From an uncultured bacterium (lineage in GTDB: Bacteria; Bacillota_I; Bacilli_A; RFN20; CAG-826), in assembly GCA_949285455.1 (NCBI GenBank), contig CASDXP010000008.1, positions 1 through 36,737 on the forward strand: DNA of 36,737 bases, written 5' to 3'. A model generated the notes under the pieces. The model worked only from the letters and a program-made list of their open reading frames with translations, ran no database searches and was not told the origin of the DNA. The first letter of the stretch is position 1; every line of letters starts with the position of its first letter. Made by a program: the position numbers and the translations under genes. Positions 15,808 through 24,967 of the stretch are shown one piece after another.

Positions 15808-17667
15808 ATGAAAAAAAGCAAGCTTAGTTTCGGCCTCGCTTTTACACTCTTACCACTCGTCGCGGTATCAGCGTGTTCTCCCACAGTAACTCCAAGCGAT
15901 AAGGACATCGTTTCTTTTACTGATCCAAATGGTAACACTGTCAATATCCCGACTGATGAAATTTATGCAAACTACAAAATCGACAAAAATGGTGTTGAAA
16001 AATTCTACAATGCCTTAGTTGAAGTCGTAGTTCGTAATGAGATGAACAAAGAAGAATATGCGGATACGAAAGCGCATTGTGAATCTCTTGCACGCAACCG
16101 TGTCGAAGGTTCAAAAGAACAAGCGCAAAGTAACGCAGAGGCAAATGGTACATCTTATGATGAAGAATTCGAAAGCATCTTAACTTCTAACAATTGTGAA
16201 GATGAGGAAGAATTATTCAATCTCTACACTTATCAAGAGATGACAAGCGCTCTTGAAGATGAATGGTTCTCTACAGAAAAACTTTCTGAATTACTCGTCG
16301 CTAATGAAGGTTATTTTGCTACGGAGGTTCCTTATCATATCCGTCACATCTTAGTGAATGTCACTGCTTCCGTCCCAGAAGGTTTATCCATTTCTACCTC
16401 ACCATTTACTTCTCAAGAAATTACATCTTCTGAAGCCGCTAAATTATCGAACGTCGTCTCTGCTTTAGCGAGCGGTAACGAATCGTTTGGTACGATCGCA
16501 TATCGTTATAGTGACGATTCAAGCGGTGATACTTCAAGCCGTAACAATTATGGTGATGTTGGCATCATGGGTCGCTCTACTTCATTCGTCAATGAATTTA
16601 AATTAGGTATTTATACTTACGATTTACTTTATCAAAACGATGCGACACGTAGTCAAACTCTTGAAACTGCCTTAGGTTTAGATGAGATTTATCCAGATGA
16701 TGAAATCGCTACTGAATTCACTAATATGGGTTTAGATGATATTGGAACTATCCCTTATGGTGCAATTTTAAAACTTGGTCAAGTGGCTAATGTTGAAACT
16801 TCCAACAGCGGCACTCCAGTCAATAATGGCGTTACTTTATTCTATCCTAGAAACATCCTCTTCAATAAATATTTCAATAAACATAATGTTTCAATTATCA
16901 CTCCAAATGATGTCGCCGTTGCTGATGTCGACGCTAGTGGCCGTCTTACTCCTACTAGATTAAACACTGGTGAATTAATCACTGGTGAAAATTTCGCTGG
17001 CATATTTAATGAGGATTACGTCATAAATTCAAAAGGTCGTTTCCAACAAGTGGCTGCTTTAGATAATCAATATGCCTTATGCGATGAACAAGGCAATGTC
17101 ATCTTAGTGGTTCGTGCCGGTAGCGGTTACGAAGGCGTCCACTTCATGGTCGTCCAACGTAATTATTTAGACGAAGTCGTCAATGACGTCACCTTACAAG
17201 AATATTACACGACCGCTATTCCAGGTGAAGAAGCTTATCCTACCACCGCTGATGGTAAAGATAAAGCGACATACGTCAACTTCATCCGTGGTAATAACAC
17301 GACTTATAACACTCGTGCTACGCAAGTTAGAGATGCTATCATGGCTTATAATCCTTACATCACCGATGACATGTATTGGTCACTCTTCGAAGAACAAAAA
17401 GTCGTCATCCACGATGAAACCTTAGCCACTAAGATCGATGAATATCTCGAAACGCGTAAATTAGATGAAACGTTCAATCGCAATGAAACGTTCGAAGATT
17501 CTTGGGATGCTTACATCGACTTACTCAAGATTCAACAACAACTTCGTGGCGTAAACGATGATGGCGAACCAGTCAGATTAATTTCTGAAACATGCGCCGT
17601 CAAATTCCAAGAAGATCCTAACTCACCAGCCTTTGCTGAAGGAGGTATTTGTTACTATGCGCAATAA
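15808..17667 (+). CDS. prsA: PrsA-like peptidyl-prolyl isomerase lipoprotein (parvulin foldase)
   Basis: This 619-residue exported lipoprotein starts with a signal peptide (LSFGLAFTLLPLVAV) and a lipobox VSAC, with lipidation expected at C23. The parvulin domain begins HIRHILVNV (177-185) and continues to GNESFGTIAYRYSDD and GDVGIMGRS (249 onward). It should fold secreted proteins on the outer face of the membrane. At 619 residues it is twice the length of Bacillus PrsA, with a long acidic C-terminal extension of unknown role. AAGGAGG precedes the ATG. Its proximity to hit and yhaM echoes the prsA region of Bacillus. Confidence 0.85.
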   Translation: MKKSKLSFGLAFTLLPLVAVSACSPTVTPSDKDIVSFTDPNGNTVNIPTDEIYANYKIDKNGVEKFYNALVEVVVRNEMNKEEYADTKAHCESLARNRVEGSKEQAQSNAEANGTSYDEEFESILTSNNCEDEEELFNLYTYQEMTSALEDEWFSTEKLSELLVANEGYFATEVPYHIRHILVNVTASVPEGLSISTSPFTSQEITSSEAAKLSNVVSALASGNESFGTIAYRYSDDSSGDTSSRNNYGDVGIMGRSTSFVNEFKLGIYTYDLLYQNDATRSQTLETALGLDEIYPDDEIATEFTNMGLDDIGTIPYGAILKLGQVANVETSNSGTPVNNGVTLFYPRNILFNKYFNKHNVSIITPNDVAVADVDASGRLTPTRLNTGELITGENFAGIFNEDYVINSKGRFQQVAALDNQYALCDEQGNVILVVRAGSGYEGVHFMVVQRNYLDEVVNDVTLQEYYTTAIPGEEAYPTTADGKDKATYVNFIRGNNTTYNTRATQVRDAIMAYNPYITDDMYWSLFEEQKVVIHDETLATKIDEYLETRKLDETFNRNETFEDSWDAYIDLLKIQQQLRGVNDDGEPVRLISETCAVKFQEDPNSPAFAEGGICYYAQ

Positions 17668-19360
17668 GAAATTATTTGTCATCGCTGCTTTAGCAGGTGT
17701 CGTCTTAACTGGCTGTTCTGAAATAAGAGCCCATCCAGGCGATTACGATGATCCTATCTTAAATAATCCTGATGGTAGCAAAGTTGATGTTGTAAACAAC
17801 ATCGCAAGCGTCGTCTACGATGCTCTCGATGATGCTGGTACGACCAACGAACAAGTTCTTGAAACTTTAAAAGTTAGTCTTGCTGAATCGATCTTTGGCA
17901 CCGCCGAAGAACTTGAAGCAGCTTATAGTGGCGGCGCAAGTAGCGAAGCCTTCACTAACTTAAAAACTACGCATGCTTATTACACCGAAGATATCGAAGA
18001 AACTTTAAGCGAAACTGAAAAGAATGAATATTCTTTCTGGCGTCTAACTCAACTCGTCACCGAAATTCAAGACCGTATTCTCGATACGTATTATGGCCTC
18101 ATCATCGGTGGTGATTATAGTGATGATTCTTTATTTAGCGAAGAAAAATTCGCTAACTTCATCCGTAGTGAGCTTTATGAAGTAGTAGATCCTGAAACTG
18201 AAGCTTTCCCTACTACTTTCTATGAAGATGTGTTAATCACTCCAAGCAAGACTTACGAAACGATCGAATCTTGGGGAATTCATATCGATTATTATGAAGA
18301 TTACACTCGTCGTGTCATCATACCCAACATCTACATCGATTTGTTAGCGGAACAATATCTCTTCGATGAAAACTATTCATCCTTAGGGAGAAGTTACGCC
18401 CGTAAAGTCAATTACATCGCAATTACTTCTAACGATGAGTTTGCAAATGCTGCTCCTTATTTAATGCTAAATTTCATCGAACAAAACATCTTAGCGGAAG
18501 ACGCTACAGCTGAAACTGCTAATTTGGAAATACTTGCGAATGCTTGGAGAGGCTATGAAGAAGATTATCTTAAGGACGGTAATGAAACCGAATTATTAAA
18601 TCTTTCTCTCGGCGCTGGTTCTTTCCAAAACAAAACGACCCGCGCTGATGATCATGGTTCCATCTCCTATTACAGTGGTACGCAATACGGTAACATTTTA
18701 GATGATTACGATTTAATCTACGAAAATGATCCACAAAAGAATGATCAAACAGTCGAATCTGACTTCACCAATTCTTATGCTTATACGATCGAAAAAGGTC
18801 TCGAACTTAAGACGAGAACGATGCGTACGACCGATTATACGACTGATGGTTGGTTCATCCAAAACGGTGGTTTATCCACTTTACCTTCTTGGATTAGAAC
18901 TAGATTATTCAATATCGGTGTCGCTAACGCCATCGATGACATTACCGATGAAAAAGATACGAGCGTCGCTCCAGCTGACCGCATCACTTCTAACTTCGTG
19001 CGTAAGATTGATGGTTATTATTACTTATTACCACAAACGACACAAAGTGGTAGCGAAGATGTCGACTTCTTACTTTACGACAACGATTCTAAAACATATT
19101 ACATCATCCAAATTGAAGAAGCTGTCTCATCTTCCAAACTTAATCGTAATTCCCAAAATAACTACACTAACGTCCACGGCGACCATGGCGAATACATGGA
19201 AGAAGTAGCAAGAAACATCGCTGAGACTATGGCGGAAGGCGGAAGTTACGATGATCAAGCTATCCTCTTCTACTTCGAAAATATGGATTTACAATATTAC
19301 GATGAAGATCTCTACGATTACTTCGTCGAAACATTCCCAGATTTATTCGAAGAAGATTAA
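17657..19360 (+). CDS. Large acidic lipoprotein, possible PrsA/SurA-related chaperone
   Basis: This 567-residue protein has a clear lipoprotein signal (KKLFVIAALAGVVLTGC, lipidated C20). I placed the start at the ATG at 17657, after GGAGGT with a 10-base gap, giving an 11-base overlap with the preceding gene. An earlier in-frame start would add eight residues before the signal. Like its neighbour, it follows the signal with a short N-P-D/G-rich, valine-containing stretch (NNPDGSKVDVVNN) and then a helix- and Glu-rich region. I do not see the parvulin HIxHIL and GDLG-like motifs. It may be a paralogue without isomerase activity, but this is inference. Confidence 0.8.
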   Translation: MRNKKLFVIAALAGVVLTGCSEIRAHPGDYDDPILNNPDGSKVDVVNNIASVVYDALDDAGTTNEQVLETLKVSLAESIFGTAEELEAAYSGGASSEAFTNLKTTHAYYTEDIEETLSETEKNEYSFWRLTQLVTEIQDRILDTYYGLIIGGDYSDDSLFSEEKFANFIRSELYEVVDPETEAFPTTFYEDVLITPSKTYETIESWGIHIDYYEDYTRRVIIPNIYIDLLAEQYLFDENYSSLGRSYARKVNYIAITSNDEFANAAPYLMLNFIEQNILAEDATAETANLEILANAWRGYEEDYLKDGNETELLNLSLGAGSFQNKTTRADDHGSISYYSGTQYGNILDDYDLIYENDPQKNDQTVESDFTNSYAYTIEKGLELKTRTMRTTDYTTDGWFIQNGGLSTLPSWIRTRLFNIGVANAIDDITDEKDTSVAPADRITSNFVRKIDGYYYLLPQTTQSGSEDVDFLLYDNDSKTYYIIQIEEAVSSSKLNRNSQNNYTNVHGDHGEYMEEVARNIAETMAEGGSYDDQAILFYFENMDLQYYDEDLYDYFVETFPDLFEED

Positions 19361-19384
19361 TCTATCATCTTTTTAAAAAAATAC

Positions 19385-19413
19385 GAGGCTAGAAAAAACT
19401 AGCCTCTTTTCTT
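19385..19413 (+). terminator. Terminator of the lipoprotein operon
   Basis: GAGGCTAG (19385-19392) and CTAGCCTC (19399-19406) form a perfect 8-bp stem with an AAAAAA loop, followed by TTTTCTTT. It lies 24 bases beyond the stop codon. Confidence 0.93.
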
Positions 19414-19461
19414 TACTTTGAGAGTATAATTATATTATCAAATATAAAGGAGATATAACTC

Positions 19462-19884
19462 ATGGCTAAATATGATAAGAACTGTATCTTTTGCCAAATT
19501 GCACAAGGGAAAATCAATGCTTATAAAATCTATGAAGATGATCAAGTTTTAGCGTTTTTAGACACTAATCCGAAATCGATGGGACACGCCCTAGTGATTC
19601 CTAAATCACATCACGATAACTTCCTTACGACGTCAAAAGATATCATGCATAAAGTTTACGATGTCGCTCAAAAAATAGGCCAAGCGGATATGAATGGCTT
19701 AGGTGCGGTCGGCATCAACATCCTCACTAATTGTTACGAACCCGCTGGACAAAGTGTCATGCATTTCCACGTGCACGTCATTCCACGTTATCTTACCGGG
19801 GAACGTTATCAAATCGACATGAAAGAAAGTTTAGATGATAAAAACTTACCCGCTATTGTAAAAGTTATTAGAGATAATTTATAA
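19462..19884 (+). CDS. hit: HIT family protein (histidine triad nucleotide hydrolase)
   Basis: This 140-residue protein is of the Hint type, which hydrolyses nucleoside phosphoramidates or related adenylates. The histidine triad HFHVHVI is at 101-107, with H103 the expected nucleophile. The N-terminal CIFCQIAQGKI with C8 and C11 matches the zinc-binding variant of the family. Length is normal. AAAGGAGATAT precedes the ATG. It is convergent with the yhaM-like gene, with only four bases between the stops. Confidence 0.95.
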   Translation: MAKYDKNCIFCQIAQGKINAYKIYEDDQVLAFLDTNPKSMGHALVIPKSHHDNFLTTSKDIMHKVYDVAQKIGQADMNGLGAVGINILTNCYEPAGQSVMHFHVHVIPRYLTGERYQIDMKESLDDKNLPAIVKVIRDNL

Positions 19885-19888
19885 ATTA

Positions 19889-20827
19889 TTATTTACGCGT
19901 TTTCTTTGGTTGATAAAAACTACGATCATCGAACGCTAAGATACGTTGTGACCATTCGCCGCCCTTCACGTCGTGGAGGGCTTTTCCAACCATCTCTAAT
20001 TTCGCATCTAAATCATCGATCATGTTAAGCGCTAAAGCTTCTTTGATCATCGGCTCGACTGGCGAACCATATTCTTTTTTGCCGTGATGAGTGAGGATAA
20101 GATGTTCTAAAACAAGGCGCACTTCATCATCGACATGAAGTTCTTTGCATTTATTAAAAATAATCGCGTGCGAGATACTTATATGACCAATGAGACGACC
20201 TTCGTTCGTATATTTAGCAATAATAGGACCTGATAATTCGATGACTTTACCTAAATCGTGTAAAATCGTTCCGCTTAATAAAATATCAGCGTCTAATGAA
20301 GGATATAAATTTAATAGAGCTTTCGCTAAACGCACCATATGGACACTATGAACGAGTAAACCACCTGCGAATTCATGATGATTTTTTGTCGCTGCTGGGA
20401 AACTTACAAATTTTTCACGATATTCATCTAATAAAGTTTTGACCACGCGATGATAATCTTTATCTTTGATAAGAGCGATCGCTTCATCCAATTCTTTTTC
20501 TAAGGCCTTAAAATCGTAATCTGGGCGAGGAATATAATCTTCAAGATGATAATCATCCGGTAATACATTCATCACTTTGTAGACTTTAAGTTGCATTTGA
20601 TCGCGATATAGATAAGTTACCCCATCTACACGCACGACTTTGCCGACGTCGAAAATTTGATAATCCCCTGGTTCAATTTCCCATTTCTTTGCTTCGATAG
20701 TGCCGCTTTTATCTTGTAAAGTAATAGATAAATAAGGAGAGCCGCTACTATTGACACCACGAACGACATTGGTCACTAAAAATTTTTCACCATAAATTTC
20801 TTCGTTTGATTCATAATCTTTAATCAT
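19889..20827 (-). CDS. yhaM: 3'-5' exoribonuclease YhaM family
   Basis: This 312-residue protein has an N-terminal OB-fold (about residues 12-90, with LQDKSGTIEAKKW) and a C-terminal HD phosphohydrolase domain. HHEFAGGLLVHSVHM (about 150-164) and TILHDLGK (H190, D191) hold metal ligands, followed by LTHHGKKEYGSPV. This matches YhaM in order and length. YhaM trims RNA and single-stranded DNA ends. The ATG overlaps the recX stop in the 8-base unit ATGATTAA, nine bases after GGAGG. An in-frame TTG one codon earlier is an alternative start. Confidence 0.95.
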   Translation of the reverse strand: MIKDYESNEEIYGEKFLVTNVVRGVNSSGSPYLSITLQDKSGTIEAKKWEIEPGDYQIFDVGKVVRVDGVTYLYRDQMQLKVYKVMNVLPDDYHLEDYIPRPDYDFKALEKELDEAIALIKDKDYHRVVKTLLDEYREKFVSFPAATKNHHEFAGGLLVHSVHMVRLAKALLNLYPSLDADILLSGTILHDLGKVIELSGPIIAKYTNEGRLIGHISISHAIIFNKCKELHVDDEVRLVLEHLILTHHGKKEYGSPVEPMIKEALALNMIDDLDAKLEMVGKALHDVKGGEWSQRILAFDDRSFYQPKKTRK

Positions 20828-21605
20828 CAAAATATTCCTCCATCAATGAATGTATAATTTTATTTGGATAGCCCTTGCGATACATACCACGATAAAATTT
20901 TTGCTTATCATCTTTCGCACTTCTTTTTTGTTTGATGGCATCAAGACGTGCTCGATTCATATCGAATGCATCGCTAAATTTAATTTTTTTCAGTTCTTCA
21001 TCAATTAAATTCATCTTAAAACCATTATTAATTAGTGCATTACGTAATTTATTTTTCGCCAACGGACCATATTTTTCATATTTAGGTTTGAGCGCATTAA
21101 TTTGTTTTAACAAATTCTTTCTTTCAATTTTTTCATCAAACGGTAAATTATCAGGGAAATAAAAAATGCGCTTTTGAGCCAATTTCTTTTCGCATTCTTT
21201 AAAAGAATATCCTTTAGATAAATAATATTCTAAATATTCTTTTCTTAAAGCAAGATTATCGAAAAGATGTCTTCTGTTATCAAGTTCGAACATAATCTTT
21301 TTAATTTGTTCTTCATTTAATCCTTCTTTTTGAGCTAGACGTTCTTTAAAATAACTTTTCGATACTTTATACTTGTTTAAATAATTAACGTACTTTCTAA
21401 TAGCGACTGAAGTTTTAGTTTCTTCTAAGATTTTTTTAAGTTCATAAGATGTCAGTGTTTTTTTGACGTAAAGGCGATTATTTAAAGTTGTTTCAAAGTC
21501 GCAAGGAAAGGTATGACCATTACTTAAATAGACCATATTAGTGGTTCTTTGCCGTTTAATTGCCGTAATTTCTATCTTACCAGTTCTTTTTAATGGCCCT
21601 TCCAT
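20820..21605 (-). CDS. recX: RecX-like regulator of RecA
   Basis: This 261-residue basic helical protein fits RecX, which modulates RecA filaments. An N-terminal beta-rich segment (KIEITAIKRQR...VYLSNG) is followed by repeats of three-helix units, including AIRKYVNYLNKYKVSKSYFKERLAQK and QKFYRGMYRKGYPNKIIHSLMEEYF, as in firmicute RecX. Length is close to that of Bacillus RecX. The gene starts 29 bases inside the upstream glycosyltransferase gene. Its binding site (GAAGG) is only three bases from the ATG, so the start could be slightly later. No recA is in the window. Confidence 0.82.
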   Translation of the reverse strand: MEGPLKRTGKIEITAIKRQRTTNMVYLSNGHTFPCDFETTLNNRLYVKKTLTSYELKKILEETKTSVAIRKYVNYLNKYKVSKSYFKERLAQKEGLNEEQIKKIMFELDNRRHLFDNLALRKEYLEYYLSKGYSFKECEKKLAQKRIFYFPDNLPFDEKIERKNLLKQINALKPKYEKYGPLAKNKLRNALINNGFKMNLIDEELKKIKFSDAFDMNRARLDAIKQKRSAKDDKQKFYRGMYRKGYPNKIIHSLMEEYFDD

Positions 21606-22761
21606 ACACCTTCTTTATCCTCTCGTAAAATTTTTCTATCGAATATTCATCCATCTTCTTGAAAGCTTCATCTTTCATCTTTTCTAATTCTTCTTCTTTC
21701 ATAAATAAAATTGTTTCTAGTTTTTTAATGAAATCATCTTCATCATAGAAGAAGAAACCATTTTTCCCACTTTCGATTAAATCATATAAATTATCGTCAT
21801 ATTTTACTAAGAGGATACGGCGCGCGGCCATAGCTTCAAGATAAGTTAAACCTTGCGTCTCTGAAGTGGAAGCAGAAACGTAAATATCGCTAAGATTATA
21901 ATAGAAACCAACTTCTTCGTTCGGCACTTTTCCTAAGAACAAAATCTCTTTTTCTAAACCAAAATTTTTAGACATATTTTTTAGTTCTTCTTCGTGCGGC
22001 CCGCTACCAACAATTAATAATTTCATCTTTTGTTCAGGATGAAGTTTACGATATTTTGCGTAATGAGAAATGACTACATCGACGCTTTTAGCTTTATCGA
22101 CTCGACCTAAGCAAAGCAACGTCACCGTATCTTTATCGATACCTAGTTCTTCTTTTTTCTTCTTCAAATTGATCTCATCTTGATTTTCAGGTAAGAAACG
22201 ATGAAAATCGATGCCTGTTGGAATAATATTTATATATGCTTCCACTCCTATTTCACGTAGATAGTTTTTAATTTTCTTAGATGGGGTAATAAATTCGTCA
22301 GCCATATCAGCAATGACTCCAACGAACCATCTAATTGCATTTTTCGCTAGGCGATCAAAATGGCCTTTGAAAAAATCACTAAAATAATAAGTATAATCCT
22401 CATACTGAGTATGGTAAGTATAAACTGCGGGCACATGTAATAAATAAGAGATTATACGACCAAAAAATCCCACTCCTAAATCTGATTGCACGTGCAATAC
22501 ATCTGGTCGAAATTTTTTGATGAATTTCGTCACTTTCGAATGGTAGAACCAAGTGAAACGATAATTGAACATATTTTTCATCACGAGGCCAGGAATACGT
22601 ACGATATCTTTTTCATAAGTAATTTCATTGCTGAATGGGTTCGTCGTAACAATTAAAACTTCGTGACCGTGTTCTTCAAAAGTTTTTTTCATGTAAAAAG
22701 TTGAAGTTGCCACTCCATTTATCTCCGGTGGATAAGTATCAGAAAAGACGACGATACGCAT
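21577..22761 (-). CDS. GT4 glycosyltransferase, probable diacylglycerol glucosyltransferase
   Basis: This 394-residue protein has the two-domain GT-B fold of family GT4. The N-terminus (RIVVFSDTYPPEINGVATS) and YTYHTQYEDYTYYF region closely resemble 1,2-diacylglycerol 3-glucosyltransferases of Acholeplasma and streptococci. The C-terminal donor site shows the E-x7-E motif in SETQGLTYLEAMA. It should work at the cytosolic face of the membrane to make glucosyl-diacylglycerol, a bilayer-shaping lipid or lipoteichoic acid anchor. The flippase-like gene upstream and shared operon support an envelope-lipid role. The exact sugar and linkage are inferred. Confidence 0.88.
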   Translation of the reverse strand: MRIVVFSDTYPPEINGVATSTFYMKKTFEEHGHEVLIVTTNPFSNEITYEKDIVRIPGLVMKNMFNYRFTWFYHSKVTKFIKKFRPDVLHVQSDLGVGFFGRIISYLLHVPAVYTYHTQYEDYTYYFSDFFKGHFDRLAKNAIRWFVGVIADMADEFITPSKKIKNYLREIGVEAYINIIPTGIDFHRFLPENQDEINLKKKKEELGIDKDTVTLLCLGRVDKAKSVDVVISHYAKYRKLHPEQKMKLLIVGSGPHEEELKNMSKNFGLEKEILFLGKVPNEEVGFYYNLSDIYVSASTSETQGLTYLEAMAARRILLVKYDDNLYDLIESGKNGFFFYDEDDFIKKLETILFMKEEELEKMKDEAFKKMDEYSIEKFYERIKKVYGRAIKKNW

Positions 22762-22776
22762 AATTACTTTTTTCCT

Positions 22777-24255
22777 CTATAACTTATTATCGATATCAAT
22801 TTCAGTGAAGCTATTTTGCTTGCTGGCTTTTTTTACTTCTTTAATCTTTTCTTTTCTTGTATCGACATAATATGCATCATCTTGGAAATTGATAATAAGT
22901 GAATTTTCATCTTCTATATTGTCCGGCGGATTTCTTCTTCTTCTCAGATGTAACTTCTCTTGTAAAGCGCGCCTAGAAAGTTGCGAAGTTTCATATTGTT
23001 TATTAGAAGACAAGCGACGTTCTTCGAACGTACGTAATTGTAGTTCCAAATATGTTTGACGAATCGATTTTTTGTCCGCTTCCATCTCCGTTGGTGTCGC
23101 ACGATAAAAAGCAGTAAAAAGACCAGCGAACAGTAATGGGACAGTATACAAAGAAAAACGCCAGATGATAAGCGATGCGTTCGTGACTGCTTGCGTGGTA
23201 TAAAAACCTGCACCCGGATTCGCATTATTGTAAAACATGACCGAGAAGAAAATTTCTGAAATGCCCGCTGTGCCAGGAAGTGGCCAGAAACCAGTACACA
23301 TCTGGTGAAAACTAGACATGAAACAAGCATCGAAGAAAGAATTAATATTCGTATTATTTAGTCCATCTAAAGCCATACCAGCAAAATAAGGAATACAATA
23401 TTTCGCCGTCATCATAATGAAACTGCAGACGATAATTAAAAGCATGAAGGGAATATTAGATTGGAGACGTCTCAATTCAATTTTAAAATTTTCCACTTGA
23501 ATTCTTAATGATTCTCTCGTCTTTTCGGGGTGTTTAACAATACGTAGTTTAGCGAACAAATTAATACCGTGTTTCATAATAAAATTATGAATATGACGGT
23601 TATAAGACATCAAAAATAAAAGGCCAATTAAAGATATGTTGATGATGAAGCCAAAGATGGCTAAAGGCCAAACAGGAATATCGACACCATTGAGATTAAA
23701 TGAACCGATCGAACTAATTAAGTCATATTTAAAGATGAACGATAAGACACCGTAAAGAATTAAGACAATTTGATAGGTAATGAAAGACATGACCATGATA
23801 CTTGCGGCGTTAGAAACAGGGACACCTTGTTTGGAAAGTGTGCGAGTTTGAAAAACTTGTTCACCTGTACCAGCCGGCAAGACACCATCGTAGAACATTC
23901 CGACGAGCTTATTCGCCATCGCTTGTCTAAACTTATAACGCCTCGTATATAATCTTGCGTAGCAAAAAACGATGAATGAATCGACGAGAAAATGAAAAAA
24001 CACGATCGCTCCGATGACGAGAATCCATCGCCAATCCGTACTTGTGAAAGCATTGACGACGTCGAAGAAAGTATTATATAGAGTTAAAGCTAAAGAACCT
24101 GCAGTTAAAAGTAAGATGATGACGATATAAATCGCATATTTAGCAATTGGTGAAACACGTTTTTTCTTACGGTTTTCTTCACCTTCCTTTAAAGCTTGCT
24201 CAACTTCAGGATCAAGCGTTTCTTCATTCATTGTCTCAATGTCTTCTTTTTTCAT
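22777..24255 (-). CDS. LPG-synthase TM / YbhN-type flippase-like membrane protein
   Basis: This 492-residue protein has about eight membrane segments between a charged N-terminal tail of about 40 residues and a charged C-terminal tail of about 100. The motif VLPAGTGEQVFQTRTL and, later, WPLPGTAGISEIFFSVMFYNN are the paired proline-glycine signatures of the MprF/YbhN membrane domain (lysylphosphatidylglycerol synthase TM region). No aminoacyl-transferase domain follows, so it is flippase-like only. Next to the GT4 gene it may move or support a glycolipid, but this is inference. The start is 15 bases beyond the next gene's boundary, with only a weak purine-rich binding site. Confidence 0.85.
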   Translation of the reverse strand: MKKEDIETMNEETLDPEVEQALKEGEENRKKKRVSPIAKYAIYIVIILLLTAGSLALTLYNTFFDVVNAFTSTDWRWILVIGAIVFFHFLVDSFIVFCYARLYTRRYKFRQAMANKLVGMFYDGVLPAGTGEQVFQTRTLSKQGVPVSNAASIMVMSFITYQIVLILYGVLSFIFKYDLISSIGSFNLNGVDIPVWPLAIFGFIINISLIGLLFLMSYNRHIHNFIMKHGINLFAKLRIVKHPEKTRESLRIQVENFKIELRRLQSNIPFMLLIIVCSFIMMTAKYCIPYFAGMALDGLNNTNINSFFDACFMSSFHQMCTGFWPLPGTAGISEIFFSVMFYNNANPGAGFYTTQAVTNASLIIWRFSLYTVPLLFAGLFTAFYRATPTEMEADKKSIRQTYLELQLRTFEERRLSSNKQYETSQLSRRALQEKLHLRRRRNPPDNIEDENSLIINFQDDAYYVDTRKEKIKEVKKASKQNSFTEIDIDNKL

Positions 24256-24277
24256 CTAAATTTCTTTCTATAAATAA

Positions 24278-24883
24278 TTAAAATCGGTAACGGTCTTCCC
24301 CTTCCGCGTCTTGATGCGCTCTTACGACCGGAACAATAGCAAAAGGAACAATAGTTAAAACGATAAATCTTAAAATGTAAGTCCAAGTTGTCCCACTTAT
24401 AAAATTAAGATAACCGTAGAGAATGATGAAGACGTAAGCGACCGCAGTCGTAATACTCAAAGTTAAAACGATCGTCGCAATATTATTAAATATTTCAATA
24501 CCAAATAAGAAGATGAAGACGAGCATCACAAGATATGATATAGCGACGAGCAAAGCGATGATGAAAGCGATGATGCAGATCACATTGTAAGTAGAAAAAG
24601 CTAAAATGCCGCATATGACGGTTAAATAAACGAAAACACCGATGAACACAAATTCGATAATACAAGAACCTAAGGTGATACCAAATTGTTCATTTTTCGT
24701 CAAATAAAATAAAAGACCCACACCAATTAAAAGGATACCAGCTACGTAAGAAAAGTAACCGAACATGCTTGCCCCTGTTCCATAAATTGAAGCGATGATT
24801 CCATCCACTAGGAGCATAGCCCCAGCGATGAGAGGGAAGATAATTCCTAACAAACGTGCTTTTGAGTTCTTGATTAAGTGCAT
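24278..24883 (-). CDS. Polytopic membrane protein, unknown function
   Basis: This 201-residue protein consists of about six hydrophobic segments with short loops and a charged C-terminal end (RAHQDAEGEDRYRF). I recognise no family motif. It is the first gene of the flippase-glycosyltransferase-recX-yhaM run, 22 bases before the flippase-like gene, and AAGAGG precedes its ATG. Its promoter lies in the divergent palindromic region, so it is probably co-regulated with the ABC exporter. Confidence 0.75.
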   Translation of the reverse strand: MHLIKNSKARLLGIIFPLIAGAMLLVDGIIASIYGTGASMFGYFSYVAGILLIGVGLLFYLTKNEQFGITLGSCIIEFVFIGVFVYLTVICGILAFSTYNVICIIAFIIALLVAISYLVMLVFIFLFGIEIFNNIATIVLTLSITTAVAYVFIILYGYLNFISGTTWTYILRFIVLTIVPFAIVPVVRAHQDAEGEDRYRF

Positions 24884-24900
24884 GATTTTGCCTCTTATTT

Positions 24901-24929
24901 AATTTAACAAATTAACATCCTTTTTGCAA
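24901..24929 (-). promoter_or_regulatory. Promoter of the membrane-protein/flippase/GT4/recX/yhaM run
   Basis: On the minus strand TTGCAA (24924-24929) is 17 bases before TAAATT (24901-24906). The -35 is the left half of a palindrome shared with the opposite promoter. Confidence 0.5.
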
Positions 24930-24939
24930 TGTTGCAAAA
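24922..24939. promoter_or_regulatory. Palindromic operator-like site between divergent promoters
   Basis: TTTTGCAATGTTGCAAAA is a perfect 8+2+8 dyad. Each TTGCAA half is a -35 box for one of the two divergent promoters, so a dimeric regulator bound here would block both. Confidence 0.6.
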
Positions 24940-24959
24940 TTTATTATATGGGTTAAAAT
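24932..24959 (+). promoter_or_regulatory. Promoter of the ABC exporter operon (possibly leaderless)
   Basis: TTGCAA (24932-24937), a 16-base spacer, then TAAAAT (24954-24959). The ATG of the first exporter gene follows only eight bases later and has no Shine-Dalgarno sequence. Confidence 0.55.
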
Positions 24960-24967
24960 TTTAGTCA

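Noticed and set aside
15738-15944. Minus-strand frame across the prsA promoter and signal peptide.
   Set aside because: It runs antisense to the lipoprotein start and has no recognisable protein features.
18726-19208. A 160-codon frame inside the second lipoprotein gene.
   Set aside because: It is an out-of-frame shadow with low-complexity content, and the lipoprotein frame is intact throughout.
19874-19889. 16-base palindrome ATAATTTATAAATTAT between hit and yhaM.
   Set aside because: It is almost entirely A/T, contains both stop codons, and has no T run or GC stem, so it is not a convincing terminator or operator.
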